DNA of 64,000 bases, from positions 186,001 to 250,000 of the forward strand of contig JAGDZU010000004.1 in assembly GCA_049115575.1 (NCBI GenBank), in the 5' to 3' direction. This DNA comes from JAHEKB01 sp049115575 (GTDB taxonomy: Bacteria > Bacteroidota > Bacteroidia > NS11-12g > UBA9320). Shown in pieces: positions 26,243-35,900 of this stretch; the stretch's first letter is position 1; the number at the start of each line of letters is the position of its first letter. The notes under the pieces are model-generated. The model ran no database searches, was not told where the DNA came from, and saw only the letters and a list, made by a program, of their open reading frames with translations. Both the position numbers and the translations under genes were made by a program.

Positions 26243-27688
26243 ATGCGATTCTTAAAACACTTTTCTCTCTTGTCTATAGCACTATTATTAGTGCAGTTGA
26301 CTTTCGCCCAAAGACTCTTGATTCAGTATGATTTTCTAAATGACGATTTCCATTATTTCAAGGTTCTCAAAAACGGTAAAAAAGTTCAAATAGACCGTGC
26401 AGTAGTTACCAGAAACCACAATGTAAAAGTGGAAGTAATCAACTACAATCCATTTGTTTATTCAGCAGTTGCCTCTTACAGCACTAAGGAATATACAGAT
26501 GCACCCAACTTGAATTTTCTAAGTTTAATAAGCCCATTGGGCTTGCCTACAGGCGGTTCTGCATTCTTGTCACAGATTACAGGATCTGACCCTTCAGAGG
26601 CTGGAACCAGAGGAACACATGTTATGGCCGATCCGGCAGCTCGGAGTGCGTATGAAGCGGTTGAGGAGACTTATCAAACCCTGTATAAGGCAGAGCAAAT
26701 GATGAATAACATTGACTTTGTCTTAAGCAAAGTTCACAAACTCAAATACAATCCATACTTACCTGCAGATTCCATAAAGTCATTTACTCAATCGTTGATG
26801 AACGATCTGTTCAATCAACCCAATGTTGAGACTAAAGATTTTCTGGTTTTAGCTAACGATATTAATACAGCAGTCAAAGGGAATCTAGTGGCTTTTAACT
26901 CCAATATAGAATCCTTTACCCAGGCTTATAATTCATTTGCAAGTAAGGCCAGAGATCCAAATTTTGGTGGCAAAGGAATGGATGCTGTTGTTAAAACTTG
27001 GGGAATTCAAGCCAGCAATTTTGTTAGGAATTTTGACAGTGATTTATTGTTAGATAAACTAGATGCGCTAGAAGTGGTATATCAATCTGTGATGAATACG
27101 CCTTATAGTTTCAACACCAATGATATTGCTAAAGGTGATGAACTAACAATCACCATAGACTTCTATAAGAATCCAGAAGGCGCCGAAGGTTTAGGAGGCA
27201 GTATAGAAGATGAACCTAAGGTAAAAAGCAAAGAGATAGACGTTACCGTTAAAGGTGATTTAAAAGTGAATTCCAGCCTAGGCGTTGCTTTCCCCTATTA
27301 TACTGATAATCTAAATTTCATTAATAAAGACAGTGTTATCACTGGAATTGATGGAAATAATTATACACCTAATATTGCGGCTTATTTGAATTTCTACCCT
27401 TACAATGGAAGAAATGTTCAAGTTGGTGGAACATTTGGCGTTGGAGTTCCCATTAGCTCTGATTCAAAGAATTTCAACTTCCTGATGGGTGTCAGCACCA
27501 TATTTGGTTCTGACAACCGATTGGTAGTGAATTTTGGACCAACACTCGGCCAAGTAAACAAATTAGATAATGGTTTTGAAGTAGGTGATAATTTAGGAGA
27601 TCTAACATTGGCCGTTCCAACTAGGAAATCATATCAATGGGGTGCTTTTGTAGGAATTTCCTTTGCTCTTGCAGATTTAAAAAAATAG
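26243..27688 (+). CDS. Secreted hypothetical protein with C-terminal barrel-like domain
   Basis: A 481-residue protein with a signal peptide (cleavage after Thr-Phe-Ala near residue 22). Residues 25-130 are beta-rich, 130-270 helical (Ala/Glu pairs around Tyr-Glu-Ala-Val-Glu-Glu), and 300-481 have the alternating pattern and glycine spacing of an outer-membrane barrel. The final strand ends Phe-Val-Gly-Ile-Ser-Phe-Ala-Leu-Ala-Asp. I do not recognise the family. One base separates it from the following small membrane protein, so they are probably one operon. Confidence 0.6.
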   Translation: MRFLKHFSLLSIALLLVQLTFAQRLLIQYDFLNDDFHYFKVLKNGKKVQIDRAVVTRNHNVKVEVINYNPFVYSAVASYSTKEYTDAPNLNFLSLISPLGLPTGGSAFLSQITGSDPSEAGTRGTHVMADPAARSAYEAVEETYQTLYKAEQMMNNIDFVLSKVHKLKYNPYLPADSIKSFTQSLMNDLFNQPNVETKDFLVLANDINTAVKGNLVAFNSNIESFTQAYNSFASKARDPNFGGKGMDAVVKTWGIQASNFVRNFDSDLLLDKLDALEVVYQSVMNTPYSFNTNDIAKGDELTITIDFYKNPEGAEGLGGSIEDEPKVKSKEIDVTVKGDLKVNSSLGVAFPYYTDNLNFINKDSVITGIDGNNYTPNIAAYLNFYPYNGRNVQVGGTFGVGVPISSDSKNFNFLMGVSTIFGSDNRLVVNFGPTLGQVNKLDNGFEVGDNLGDLTLAVPTRKSYQWGAFVGISFALADLKK

Positions 27689-27689
27689 A

Positions 27690-27935
27690 ATGGGTATTAT
27701 TTGGTCCATAGTTGTAGGAGGAATCGCAGGCTGGTTAGCTGGTGCTCTTATGAAAGGTAAAGGATATGGTCTTTTACAAAATATTCTGCTAGGTATAGTT
27801 GGTGGGGCCCTTGGAGGCTGGGTATTCAGATTCTTTGGTTTCACTGCTGGCGAAGGTTTTATACCTCAACTTATTACAGCAGTCATAGGCGCAGTAATAA
27901 TAATCTCATTGTATAGAGCCATAAAAAAGAAATAA
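27690..27935 (+). CDS. GlsB/YeaQ/YmgE family small membrane protein
   Basis: An 81-residue, three-helix protein with the family's signature glycine-rich helices: Gly-Ile-Ala-Gly-Trp-Leu-Ala-Gly-Ala-Leu near the start, Gly-Ile-Val-Gly-Gly-Ala-Leu-Gly-Gly in the middle and a third helix ending in Lys-Lys-Lys. The family, also called transglycosylase-associated proteins, is linked to general stress, and the function is unknown. It is encoded one base after the previous gene. Confidence 0.85.
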   Translation: MGIIWSIVVGGIAGWLAGALMKGKGYGLLQNILLGIVGGALGGWVFRFFGFTAGEGFIPQLITAVIGAVIIISLYRAIKKK

Positions 27936-27959
27936 CGGGCCTGCAAATAGCAGACCCGT
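27935..27959 (-). terminator. Hairpin terminator between convergent genes
   Basis: ACGGG-C-CTGC pairs with GCAG-A-CCCGT around an AAATA loop. On the minus strand the hairpin is followed by a T-rich run (TATTTCTTTTTT), so it ends the leftward gene at 27986; on the plus strand the tail is weaker. This is the only convergent junction of the twelve in the window that has a recognisable terminator. Confidence 0.7.
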
Positions 27960-27985
27960 ATTATAAAACAAGCTAAGCTTCCCGA

Positions 27986-29071
27986 TTACCCTCTGGCGTT
28001 GAATCCAAACGAGAATCCAAAGCGCATGGTTTCTTTAGCTGGAATTACAAATGCATTAATGGGAATGTTCATCTTACCTGATTTTAGACTAAACCCTGCT
28101 GCCAATACCACATAAGATTTAACAGCTACTTCTCCTCTGCTGTCCATTCTATTCACAACATCATAGTTGTTTACATTCTCGGTAGTTTGGACTCTATGCC
28201 ACTCTCCTGTTGCTGGATCTTGGAACTGTCTGGACTGTTGTATGAAATTTATAGAAGGACCAATAGCGAATTCAATTCCATTCACGTTGTTTCTCAATCC
28301 ATTCATCACCGTTAAACTTGGGATAAACATGCCTTGATCTAAGCCAGATATCATTGGAATGAACTCAAACAAGGCCTGAAACTTTCCTTCATTTAAATAT
28401 TGCTTTTCAAATTGGTAGCCAAACTGAAACAACGCAGGATAGGCATCATAACCACCTTGTGATTTAGGAAGCGCCATAATACCTGCAGCTTCACCTGTTA
28501 TAAATGTATAGCCCATTCTTGGACCAGAAAGCTGAAGCACATTGTAGTGAGGATTATTTACTGCACTCTCATATGAACTTTTGCTTGTTAAGCTGTTTTC
28601 TAACGCCTGGTCACTTTCAAGTCCTAGCAACTCATTCACAGCCAAACTGAGCATAACACCAATTTTCTCAGGTATGTACAAATACTCTTTCACAATTTCT
28701 TTGTCTACCGTCTCAGTTTTAATGTCCATTAGACGTAATCTGATGTAAAGCGACTCTCCCAGCTGGTCAATACTTCCTGAGACAACTTTGTTTACTTTGA
28801 GTTTTTTTCCTGCATCTACAAGACAGCTCTTACTTAAACATGAGCCAGGATTTTGGTCTGATTCAGCTAATACTTCTGTTACTTCATATCGATCAACCAC
28901 TTCAAATCTGTTGTGTTTACTAATTTGAATACGAAGTAATTCTGTTAAATTTTGACTGGACAATTCTTTCACTTGGTTATCAAGTCCTAATACTGCCAAT
29001 CTTGGATTCTGTGCATTTGCATTAAGACTTACAACACACATTAAAACGAATAATAATTTAATTGTTTTCAT
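27986..29071 (-). CDS. CsgG/LpoB-like periplasmic domain joined to a barrel-like C-terminus
   Basis: A 361-residue exported protein (signal peptide to about residue 20). Residues 22-150 resemble the CsgG/LpoB/FlgO-type domain: Ala-Val-Leu-Gly-Leu then a helix with Leu-Arg-Ile-Gln-Ile-Ser-Lys, Phe-Glu-Val-Val-Asp-Arg, and Val-Val-Ser-Gly-Ser-Ile. Residues 195-361 read as a beta-barrel with aromatic girdle residues and a C-terminal Gly-Phe-Ser-Phe-Gly-Phe strand. This joining of a CsgG-type domain with an outer-membrane domain has no clear precedent I can name. Divergent from the regulator at 29233. Confidence 0.6.
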   Translation of the reverse strand: MKTIKLLFVLMCVVSLNANAQNPRLAVLGLDNQVKELSSQNLTELLRIQISKHNRFEVVDRYEVTEVLAESDQNPGSCLSKSCLVDAGKKLKVNKVVSGSIDQLGESLYIRLRLMDIKTETVDKEIVKEYLYIPEKIGVMLSLAVNELLGLESDQALENSLTSKSSYESAVNNPHYNVLQLSGPRMGYTFITGEAAGIMALPKSQGGYDAYPALFQFGYQFEKQYLNEGKFQALFEFIPMISGLDQGMFIPSLTVMNGLRNNVNGIEFAIGPSINFIQQSRQFQDPATGEWHRVQTTENVNNYDVVNRMDSRGEVAVKSYVVLAAGFSLKSGKMNIPINAFVIPAKETMRFGFSFGFNARG

Positions 29072-29192
29072 GATTTTCTCATTTGGTTAAGACAAAGGTG
29101 GGGCCGATTTCAGCGCTGATTTAGTTCTTCTCTACAACTCCCAGCTTCAAGTTTTGCATCTCATCCTAATTCCAAACACTCCAAGTCATAAA

Positions 29193-29211
29193 ATTTGCAT
29201 ATTTTGCAAAT
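29193..29211. promoter_or_regulatory. Inverted repeat upstream of the HTH regulator
   Basis: ATTTGCA (29193-29199) and TGCAAAT (29205-29211) form a perfect seven-base inverted repeat around TATTT. It lies 21 bases before the start codon at 29233 and includes a near-match to the -7 element (TATTTTGC), so it may be both promoter and operator, possibly for autoregulation. Confidence 0.45.
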
Positions 29212-29232
29212 CAGACCTTAAAAAGGAGACAC

Positions 29233-30216
29233 ATGAGCTTTCAGCAAACTTTTATTGATATATTAAAAAGTAAGATTCCAAGTCACATATCCCTTGTAGA
29301 TGAAATTGCGGAATTGCTTGTAGTATCTAAAGACAGCGCTTATAGAAGATTAAGAGGAGACACTCCTCTTACTTTAGATGAAGCAGTTAAAATCAGTTTA
29401 CATTTTGATATTAGCCCGGCAGCATTACTAGAACAGGCTACAGACCTCATTCCATTTAAGTTTAATAAGTTGTATGGAGAAAACAATGGCTTTCTACAAT
29501 ACATACAACAAATGACAGCAGTGATAAAACAAGTAACAGCTGTAGGAGGTCATATTATCTATGCTGCGGAAGACATCCCAGTGTTCAGAAACTTTAGATA
29601 CAAAAACCTAACCGCTTTCAAGGTTTTTTATTGGTCTAAGTCTGTACTGGATTCCGAGGGATTTAAAGGAAAGAAATTCTCCAAAAACATGGTTCATCCA
29701 GACATCTTTGCTGCTGCAGAAGAGCTGAACAAGGCCTATTCAGATGTGAAAAGCACTGAAATATGGGCTGAGGAAACCGTTAATTCCACCATTCGGCAAA
29801 TTGAATATTACGCGTCATCATTCCAATTTGAAAGTAAAGACGAGGCTTTCCTTGTACTTGAAGATTTAAGCCTGCTGGTGAAGGAACTGGAAGAACAAGC
29901 GGAAAACGGGAACAAAAGTTCAAATCCTCACACTCAAAACTTTAAGTTGCACGATAGTGAAGTGCTTATTGGCAACAACTCTATCATAGTGGAGGGTTTG
30001 GATAAACCCATCGTTTTTTTGGGTTATAACACTTTCAACTCTGTGAGCACACGAGATTATGGATTTCATGCTGAGACGGAAAAATGGATGAATAACCTGA
30101 TTAAAAGATCAACCCTCATTAGTGGAGTAAGCGAGAAACAACGCTTTCATTTCTTTAAGCGCCTGAATGGTGCTATTTCTAAATGCCGAGAACGAATCGA
30201 TAAACAGGAGTACTAA
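29233..30216 (+). CDS. HTH transcriptional regulator with C-terminal unknown domain
   Basis: A 327-residue protein. Residues 1-75 have an XRE-like helix-turn-helix: Val-Asp-Glu-Ile-Ala-Glu-Leu-Leu-Val-Val-Ser-Lys-Asp-Ser-Ala-Tyr-Arg-Arg-Leu-Arg-Gly then Leu-Thr-Leu-Asp-Glu-Ala. The remaining 250 residues are a mostly helical domain with no motif I can name; this architecture is recurrent in bacteroidete regulators. Rare for this genome, the start has a Shine-Dalgarno (AGGAG, 29224-29228). A near-palindrome lies just upstream. Target genes unknown. Confidence 0.75.
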   Translation: MSFQQTFIDILKSKIPSHISLVDEIAELLVVSKDSAYRRLRGDTPLTLDEAVKISLHFDISPAALLEQATDLIPFKFNKLYGENNGFLQYIQQMTAVIKQVTAVGGHIIYAAEDIPVFRNFRYKNLTAFKVFYWSKSVLDSEGFKGKKFSKNMVHPDIFAAAEELNKAYSDVKSTEIWAEETVNSTIRQIEYYASSFQFESKDEAFLVLEDLSLLVKELEEQAENGNKSSNPHTQNFKLHDSEVLIGNNSIIVEGLDKPIVFLGYNTFNSVSTRDYGFHAETEKWMNNLIKRSTLISGVSEKQRFHFFKRLNGAISKCRERIDKQEY

Positions 30217-31574
30217 AGATCGCTAGGATCTAAAGAAATTTCCTCATCTCCTTCTTCATATGGGAGCCAAGTTATGATGAATTGTAGCATTTCGTCGGTT
30301 GTTCTCATCCCTTCTCCTCCTCTATCCAGTCTTTCTGCAACTTCCTCAGGTGGATCATTTGGGTTGTTTGGGTTGTTACTGGTATTATCAAAACTCGCTT
30401 CAATTGTAATAGTGCTACCGGCAGGAATCTTCAACATTTTTGGGAAGGTATAGAAGTATTGCCATCTAAAATCCCAGCGAGGAATATGTATGAGCCTTAT
30501 GGTATCTAGATTAGGTTTAATAGCATAGGCCTTAAAGCTCTGACCCAATAGGTGCATATGGGGATTTATAGTTAGAATGGAAATGTCTTGATCTACTTCT
30601 ATAGAAGAAACATGGGTCGTTATTTCATTGGCAGGAACAACCAGTGGCGGAATTATTTTACTTATACCGTTGGTTCCCATCATGGTTTCTTTGACAGGTC
30701 TTTTAGGTGGCTGTTTTGCAAAGAACAGGTTTACATGCGAATAGTCCCACTTACCTTTGGGTATGGGTGCATAGTGCATATCATTGGCAACAAGTATGGC
30801 TTTTTTATTCACGGTAAAACCTCCTATTCCCTCAGGATAAATAGAAGCTTCTACGCCAGGTAAATAATTCACCGCCGAATGGATTCTAGCAGGCTTACTT
30901 CCGTCATCATTATACAACGCCATAGAATCAAAATTTTTGAGATAGGTCTTTTCATCCACCTCTATATTCATAATACGCAATCCTCCATAAACGTCTGACT
31001 TAGCATAATCTTCATAGTTGAGAAGATGACCATTCATATGGTGCACCAATTTGTTCTCATTTGGTATGAATTCCATGGCACGCACAAAAGTTTTCTCCTT
31101 TAACTCAAAAGGCAAAGTCATGATATAGAATTGATCTCTATTATTACCTGAAATAAACACAGAGTCAAACCAAATGGTAGTATCTGGTTGGCCTATTCTC
31201 GAATATGGTGAATAAGGTGGAATCTCGGGCATAACACCATCTCCTTCTGGTGCTCCGCCCTTAACCCAATTCTTTATCATAGCCTTCTCCTCAGCAGTTA
31301 GATATTTTTCTCCCACAAAACTTGAGTAATGTCTATTTGCAGGCCAAGGCGGCATATAAGCTCTTTGAGTTACTTTAACTATAGTGTTTCTCTTTCTGTT
31401 AACCTGCTGATAGTTGGTTAACGAAAATGGTGCTGCACCTTGATCTCTATGACATGGAACACAATTCTCTATAATAATGGGGGCAATATCATTGTTGAAT
31501 GTATAATCTGTCTTCTTACAAGAGAAGAATACAGTGGTACAGAATACCAATAGCAGCACAGACCATTTTGCCAT
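30213..31574 (-). CDS. Lipoprotein with c-type haem motif and PHM-like copper monooxygenase fold
   Basis: A 453-residue lipoprotein (lipobox Cys19). A haem-binding Cys38-Val-Pro-Cys41-His42 lies in a short N-terminal cytochrome-like segment. The rest matches the copper type II, ascorbate-dependent monooxygenase fold (PHM, dopamine beta-monooxygenase). The six copper ligands of PHM have counterparts: His178-His179, His267, His339-x-His341, and Met429 in Thr-Thr-Asp-Glu-Met. If these align as I read them, both copper sites are intact and an electron could reach them from the attached haem. Substrate unknown. Periplasmic or cell-surface, monocistronic. Confidence 0.8.
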   Translation of the reverse strand: MAKWSVLLLVFCTTVFFSCKKTDYTFNNDIAPIIIENCVPCHRDQGAAPFSLTNYQQVNRKRNTIVKVTQRAYMPPWPANRHYSSFVGEKYLTAEEKAMIKNWVKGGAPEGDGVMPEIPPYSPYSRIGQPDTTIWFDSVFISGNNRDQFYIMTLPFELKEKTFVRAMEFIPNENKLVHHMNGHLLNYEDYAKSDVYGGLRIMNIEVDEKTYLKNFDSMALYNDDGSKPARIHSAVNYLPGVEASIYPEGIGGFTVNKKAILVANDMHYAPIPKGKWDYSHVNLFFAKQPPKRPVKETMMGTNGISKIIPPLVVPANEITTHVSSIEVDQDISILTINPHMHLLGQSFKAYAIKPNLDTIRLIHIPRWDFRWQYFYTFPKMLKIPAGSTITIEASFDNTSNNPNNPNDPPEEVAERLDRGGEGMRTTDEMLQFIITWLPYEEGDEEISLDPSDL

Positions 31575-31596
31575 TTTACAAATGTAGGTCTTAAGC

Positions 31597-31604
31597 TATC
31601 TTCG
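31597..31604 (+). promoter_or_regulatory. Candidate -7 element for the MOSC gene
   Basis: TATCTTCG matches TAnnTTTG at seven of eight positions and ends ten bases before the ATG at 31615, so the leader would be about six bases. Confidence 0.4.
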
Positions 31605-31614
31605 CAATTCATCC

Positions 31615-32412
31615 ATGAGCAAAATCAGCCATTTATATAGATATCCTTTAAAATCATGTAAAGGTGAATCCATTCAGAAAGCAGAAATAGAGCTTTATGG
31701 TTTTAAAGGAGATCGGACTTTTGCTCTATTAGGTAAAGATGGTCATTTGATTACGTCTAGAACTTACCCAAAGTTATTGTTACTTAAAGCTAAAGATTTG
31801 GGTGATTATTTTGAAGTTGAATTGTTAAATGGCAAAAAACATCAATTCAAGTTAGACCTCAAAAAGAATACAGAGGCTACTCATTTCAGCGCAACATTCA
31901 ATGTTCAAACAGTATCTTTTGAAGCGGACTCTTGGTTCTCTGCTTATTTAGAAATTCCATGCCAACTTGTGATTAACCATTCAGAAAAGTCAAGATTAAT
32001 CAAACCCAAATACAGCTCTGATGGAAGGTCTCTAAAGATGACAGATGCCTCTCCAATTCTTCTCATAAACCAAGCAAGTATAGATGAATTAAATTCTCGT
32101 TTAGACCAAAATATAGATCACAGGAATTTTAGGCCTAACATAGTAGTAAACCAAGAATATGCTTACGATGAACACCAATGGAATAGTTTGCAAATTGGGA
32201 ATATGCACTTTGTAAAAATGAGCGATTGCAAAAGGTGCAGACTAACTACAGTTAACCCCGATACAGGGGATTTTAACAGCGAAGGCGAACCGCTAAAAAG
32301 TTTGTCAAAATACAGGACAGCAGAGGATGGAATGGTAATCTTTGGAATCTACTTGCTTCCAACAAGCAGCGGTATAATAAGCTTAGATGACCAATTCAAA
32401 GTATTGGACTAA
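31615..32412 (+). CDS. MOSC domain protein, mARC/YcbX-like
   Basis: A 265-residue protein with an N-terminal MOSC-N beta-barrel region (Ile-Ser-His-Leu-Tyr-Arg-Tyr-Pro-Leu-Lys-Ser-Cys-Lys-Gly) and a C-terminal MOSC domain. The molybdenum-ligand Cys region reads Asp-Cys-Lys-Arg-Cys-Arg-Leu-Thr-Thr-Val-Asn-Pro-Asp-Thr-Gly, very close to the Cys-x-Arg-Cys signature of mARC and YcbX. These bind molybdenum cofactor and reduce N-hydroxylated compounds. The C-terminal ferredoxin domain of YcbX is absent, so an external electron donor is needed. Stop codons overlap with the convergent thioredoxin gene by four bases. Confidence 0.88.
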   Translation: MSKISHLYRYPLKSCKGESIQKAEIELYGFKGDRTFALLGKDGHLITSRTYPKLLLLKAKDLGDYFEVELLNGKKHQFKLDLKKNTEATHFSATFNVQTVSFEADSWFSAYLEIPCQLVINHSEKSRLIKPKYSSDGRSLKMTDASPILLINQASIDELNSRLDQNIDHRNFRPNIVVNQEYAYDEHQWNSLQIGNMHFVKMSDCKRCRLTTVNPDTGDFNSEGEPLKSLSKYRTAEDGMVIFGIYLLPTSSGIISLDDQFKVLD

Positions 32413-32942
32413 TATTCCAATACACAGCCTATGGCCTCTGTTTTCTTCAAGCTGACTTCACTATTATTTGAAATTTCTTTTAATGCCTCTTCTAAATAAA
32501 ACTGATCCCAATGTTGCTTATAAACCCCGAGCTCTTTCATTCTATTATCTAGTAAGCCCTGATAGAGCACAAGTCCTGTTTGGTCAACTACAAAAAACTC
32601 TGGAGTAATGCTTGCATTAAACTTGTGAGCCACACTGTAGTCTCTGTCAAGGAAGATATGAGGCTTAAGGTCTGTATTGTCTTTGTACATTTTCAACTCC
32701 ATTGCGCTGTAGTTATTACCGCTCTGCACAGCCAAAAACTGAATATCCTCGTACTTGTCGCTGAGTTCATTGAACTGTTTAGAAAAAGTGATACACAGTG
32801 GACAATCTGGAGCGAAGAACATGAGCACGGTGTATTGGCTTTTGCTCAATATTTTGTCAAATGCGAGATTGTTTTGTTTTTGGTTACAAGATAAAAAGAC
32901 ACCACAAAACAATAACAAGGCCCATATAAGCTTAGTCTTCAT
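32409..32942 (-). CDS. Thioredoxin-like (TlpA/AhpC-type) lipoprotein
   Basis: A 177-residue lipoprotein (lipobox ends Leu-Ser-Cys, Cys19). The thioredoxin fold carries Phe-Phe-Ala-Pro-Asp-Cys-Pro-Leu-Cys in place of the usual C-x-x-C site, and the cis-Pro region (Thr-Pro-Glu-Phe-Phe-Val) is present. It probably reduces disulfides in the periplasm. It begins inside the last codons of the histidine kinase gene, overlapping it by 11 bases, so it is the third gene of an hldD-kinase-thioredoxin transcript. Confidence 0.8.
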   Translation of the reverse strand: MKTKLIWALLLFCGVFLSCNQKQNNLAFDKILSKSQYTVLMFFAPDCPLCITFSKQFNELSDKYEDIQFLAVQSGNNYSAMELKMYKDNTDLKPHIFLDRDYSVAHKFNASITPEFFVVDQTGLVLYQGLLDNRMKELGVYKQHWDQFYLEEALKEISNNSEVSLKKTEAIGCVLEY

Positions 32943-35900
32943 CTTTCAAAGGTATTATGATTTCAAATTCAGTCCCTCTGTTTAAGACAGTTTTGAATGT
33001 GATTTTACCTTTAGCAGTTTCTATAATCTTTTTACTAATCGCCAATCCTAGACCCATACCTGATGTCTTGGTGCTGAAATTGGGTTCAAAGATTTTCTTA
33101 CCAAGCTCCTCACTTATTCCTTTGCCATTATCCTTGACTTTAGCTACGGCTAATTCTCCTATTTTATCTAGCCTCACTTGCACCCTGCCTTCTTTTCCTT
33201 CTGGTATGGACTGTATTCCATTCTTGATTAGGTTATTAAAGACACGCTTGATTTGTTCAGGGTCTGCGAACACAAATACATCCTTTGCGATTGAGGATTC
33301 AATTTTTACATTTTTAGTCTGGGTAAATAAATCAACGGTTCCTTGAAGAGCTTCTGATAAATCAAAACGCTCATAATTGTCTTCTGGCATTTTAGCAAAA
33401 GAAGAAAACTCACTTGCCATTTTAGACAAGCTATCAATCTGCTCAATCAAGAGTTTAGAAGTCTTCTCAAATAGCTCATCCACTTTGGCTCCTCCTTGAG
33501 AATATGCTCTTTGCAAATGTTGTATGCTGAGTTTCATTGGAGTTAGTGGATTCTTAATTTCATGTGCTACTTGTTTTGCCATCTCACGCCATGCGCCTTC
33601 TCTTTCTGTTTCTGCAAGTTTCCTAGCGCTTTCTTCCAACTCAACCACCATCTTGTTGTATTGACCCACTAACTGACCAATCTCATCATCTCGGTGGTAA
33701 GTGATCAATTCGTTTTTAGCCCCGAATCCGGTTTCCGCAAACCTTTCTCTAATTAACAATAGAGGCTTAGAAATACGTTTGGAAATAAATAAGGCAACCA
33801 ATATCCCAGCTAATAAAAGCAAGAAATAGATATTGATAACATTAACCAATATGGTAGAAATCTGTTTATTCAGTTGCTCATTTTTTGCAAAATATGGGAT
33901 GTTCAGATAGGCAATTACTTTGTTCTTGCCATTGAATAATGGAACATAAGCAGAAAGATAATCCGTGCCCTCTAACTCTTCTTGTTGAAGCAATTGCGCA
34001 TAATTGCTTCCTTTCATCTTCTCATAAGCCTTGGGATTCATCCAAGGTGCCAAGATTTCCTCGTTAATCAGATAAGGTTTAGTAGTGCTTAATAATTCTC
34101 CCTGAGCGCTATAAAGATTTAGATCTACTTTAAACCCACTAGACTCCTCATTCAATAGAAGTAATCGGTCTTCTTCTGATTCTAGCTTTTGTTCAAGATC
34201 AACTTGATTCTGAAACTGTGCACCAATATTTTTAACCGTCTTGAGTAACTGATTCTCCAAATTGTCATTATAATTAACTCGGATGTAGTTAATGATGATG
34301 TAAACAGATAACAACAATCCAACTAATAAAAGCAGTGTTAAAGAAACTTGAATTCTTGTGCTTAGGAATTTGCCTTGTAAATCTAATAATAGGCTCTCTT
34401 TGGGTTCATAGACATAGGCCAACAACAATAGAATCAAACCTATTGGCAGCATAAAAATAAAACTAAAAGTAAAGGTAGACAGCCAATTGGTCAATACATT
34501 GTATTTCTTACTCAAGACTACATGAAAACTACCTTGATCTGTAAAATGGAAATGATAGTATTCTCCCCATTGCTGTCCAAAGCTCTCAGATGGAATGGCA
34601 GGTGCATCGGTTAAGCTATATGAATAATTCCCTTTCTGACTTATGAGCTTTTGATTGAAGTATATGCCATAGGAATAGTCCTCAATATTGATAAGCTCTT
34701 TTTTCTTCTGATTAGCAAAGGCTTCGGGGTAAATGAAATCAGATTGGATCAACCTTGGTTGTAACAGAATAAAGGTGGTACCATAATGGCCATTAATATC
34801 ACAGTTTTCATACTTAGCAATGTATCCGCTAATGAGCGTTGGATTATTTATTTGATAGAAGTAATTGCTTATGGTTCTTTTGGTATTCTCATTATAGACC
34901 TTGTCTAAATCTTGAAAAGAGTATAAGGTGGTGGAGTTGATATTATTCCCCAAAGAATCAAAACTGATTAATCTCAATTCGTATTTCTCCAGATAGTTTG
35001 AGAAGTAGAGTCGTTTTATTCTATTCTCAACCACATCTTTTCTCAAATTGAAATTTTCATAGTCTTCTGGCACCAAGAATTCTTGTGCTAATTGATCTTC
35101 AAACGATCTTAAAATATACTCCGCTCTCAAATCCTGGCTAGCTACTAATTTACTGGCGTGTAACTTTATATATTGCTTCTCCCGTTTGAGCTCAGCGCGT
35201 AAAATCACACCAGATGCCAACAGTATAGAAAGAAAATAAAGACTAATCATTTTCATCCTATTGGTTTTCCAAACCAAATAAAGCAATAGACCAATGCCAA
35301 TGGCAGCTACTGGATAAAGTAGGCTAAGAATACTTCTGCTCGCATCTATGTATTGAAACACAACAAATGCTACAGCGGCTAGTAGCAAGGCAACAACTGA
35401 TTTAACATTCCGCCAATTGTCCTGTATGCGTGTGCAAAGCATAAAAGCCCATAAGGCGAACAAACTGAGACCAATTGCACTAATAGCAATAAAGGTATAC
35501 GGACTGATTCCGTATAGATCCTCAAAATTGAATGAAATATTGGAGTCCAGCACCAAACTTTTTATCAGGTCAAGTACTAGGTCAGATGCAAAAAACAATA
35601 GGGTATAACTCACAAATTGCATCCATATGGGATTCTTAATTCTATCTATTAACCTACTAAATAAGAAAACTATAGGAATAGCTACTAGGATATGATCCAC
35701 CAAGGCGCCAAGAGAGCTTAAGATATTTGAGCTTGCATAAAGTTGAGGTTCAAATAACTGATGCCATCTCACACTGTGACCATCAAGCCAGTTTTGCATC
35801 CAAACATCTAACACCAGCATAATCACAGTTACCACTACAGCCCAGACAATTTTATCTCCTTTGAGGTAGAGAAAGAAAAGGGCCAATAAAACCAAATTGA

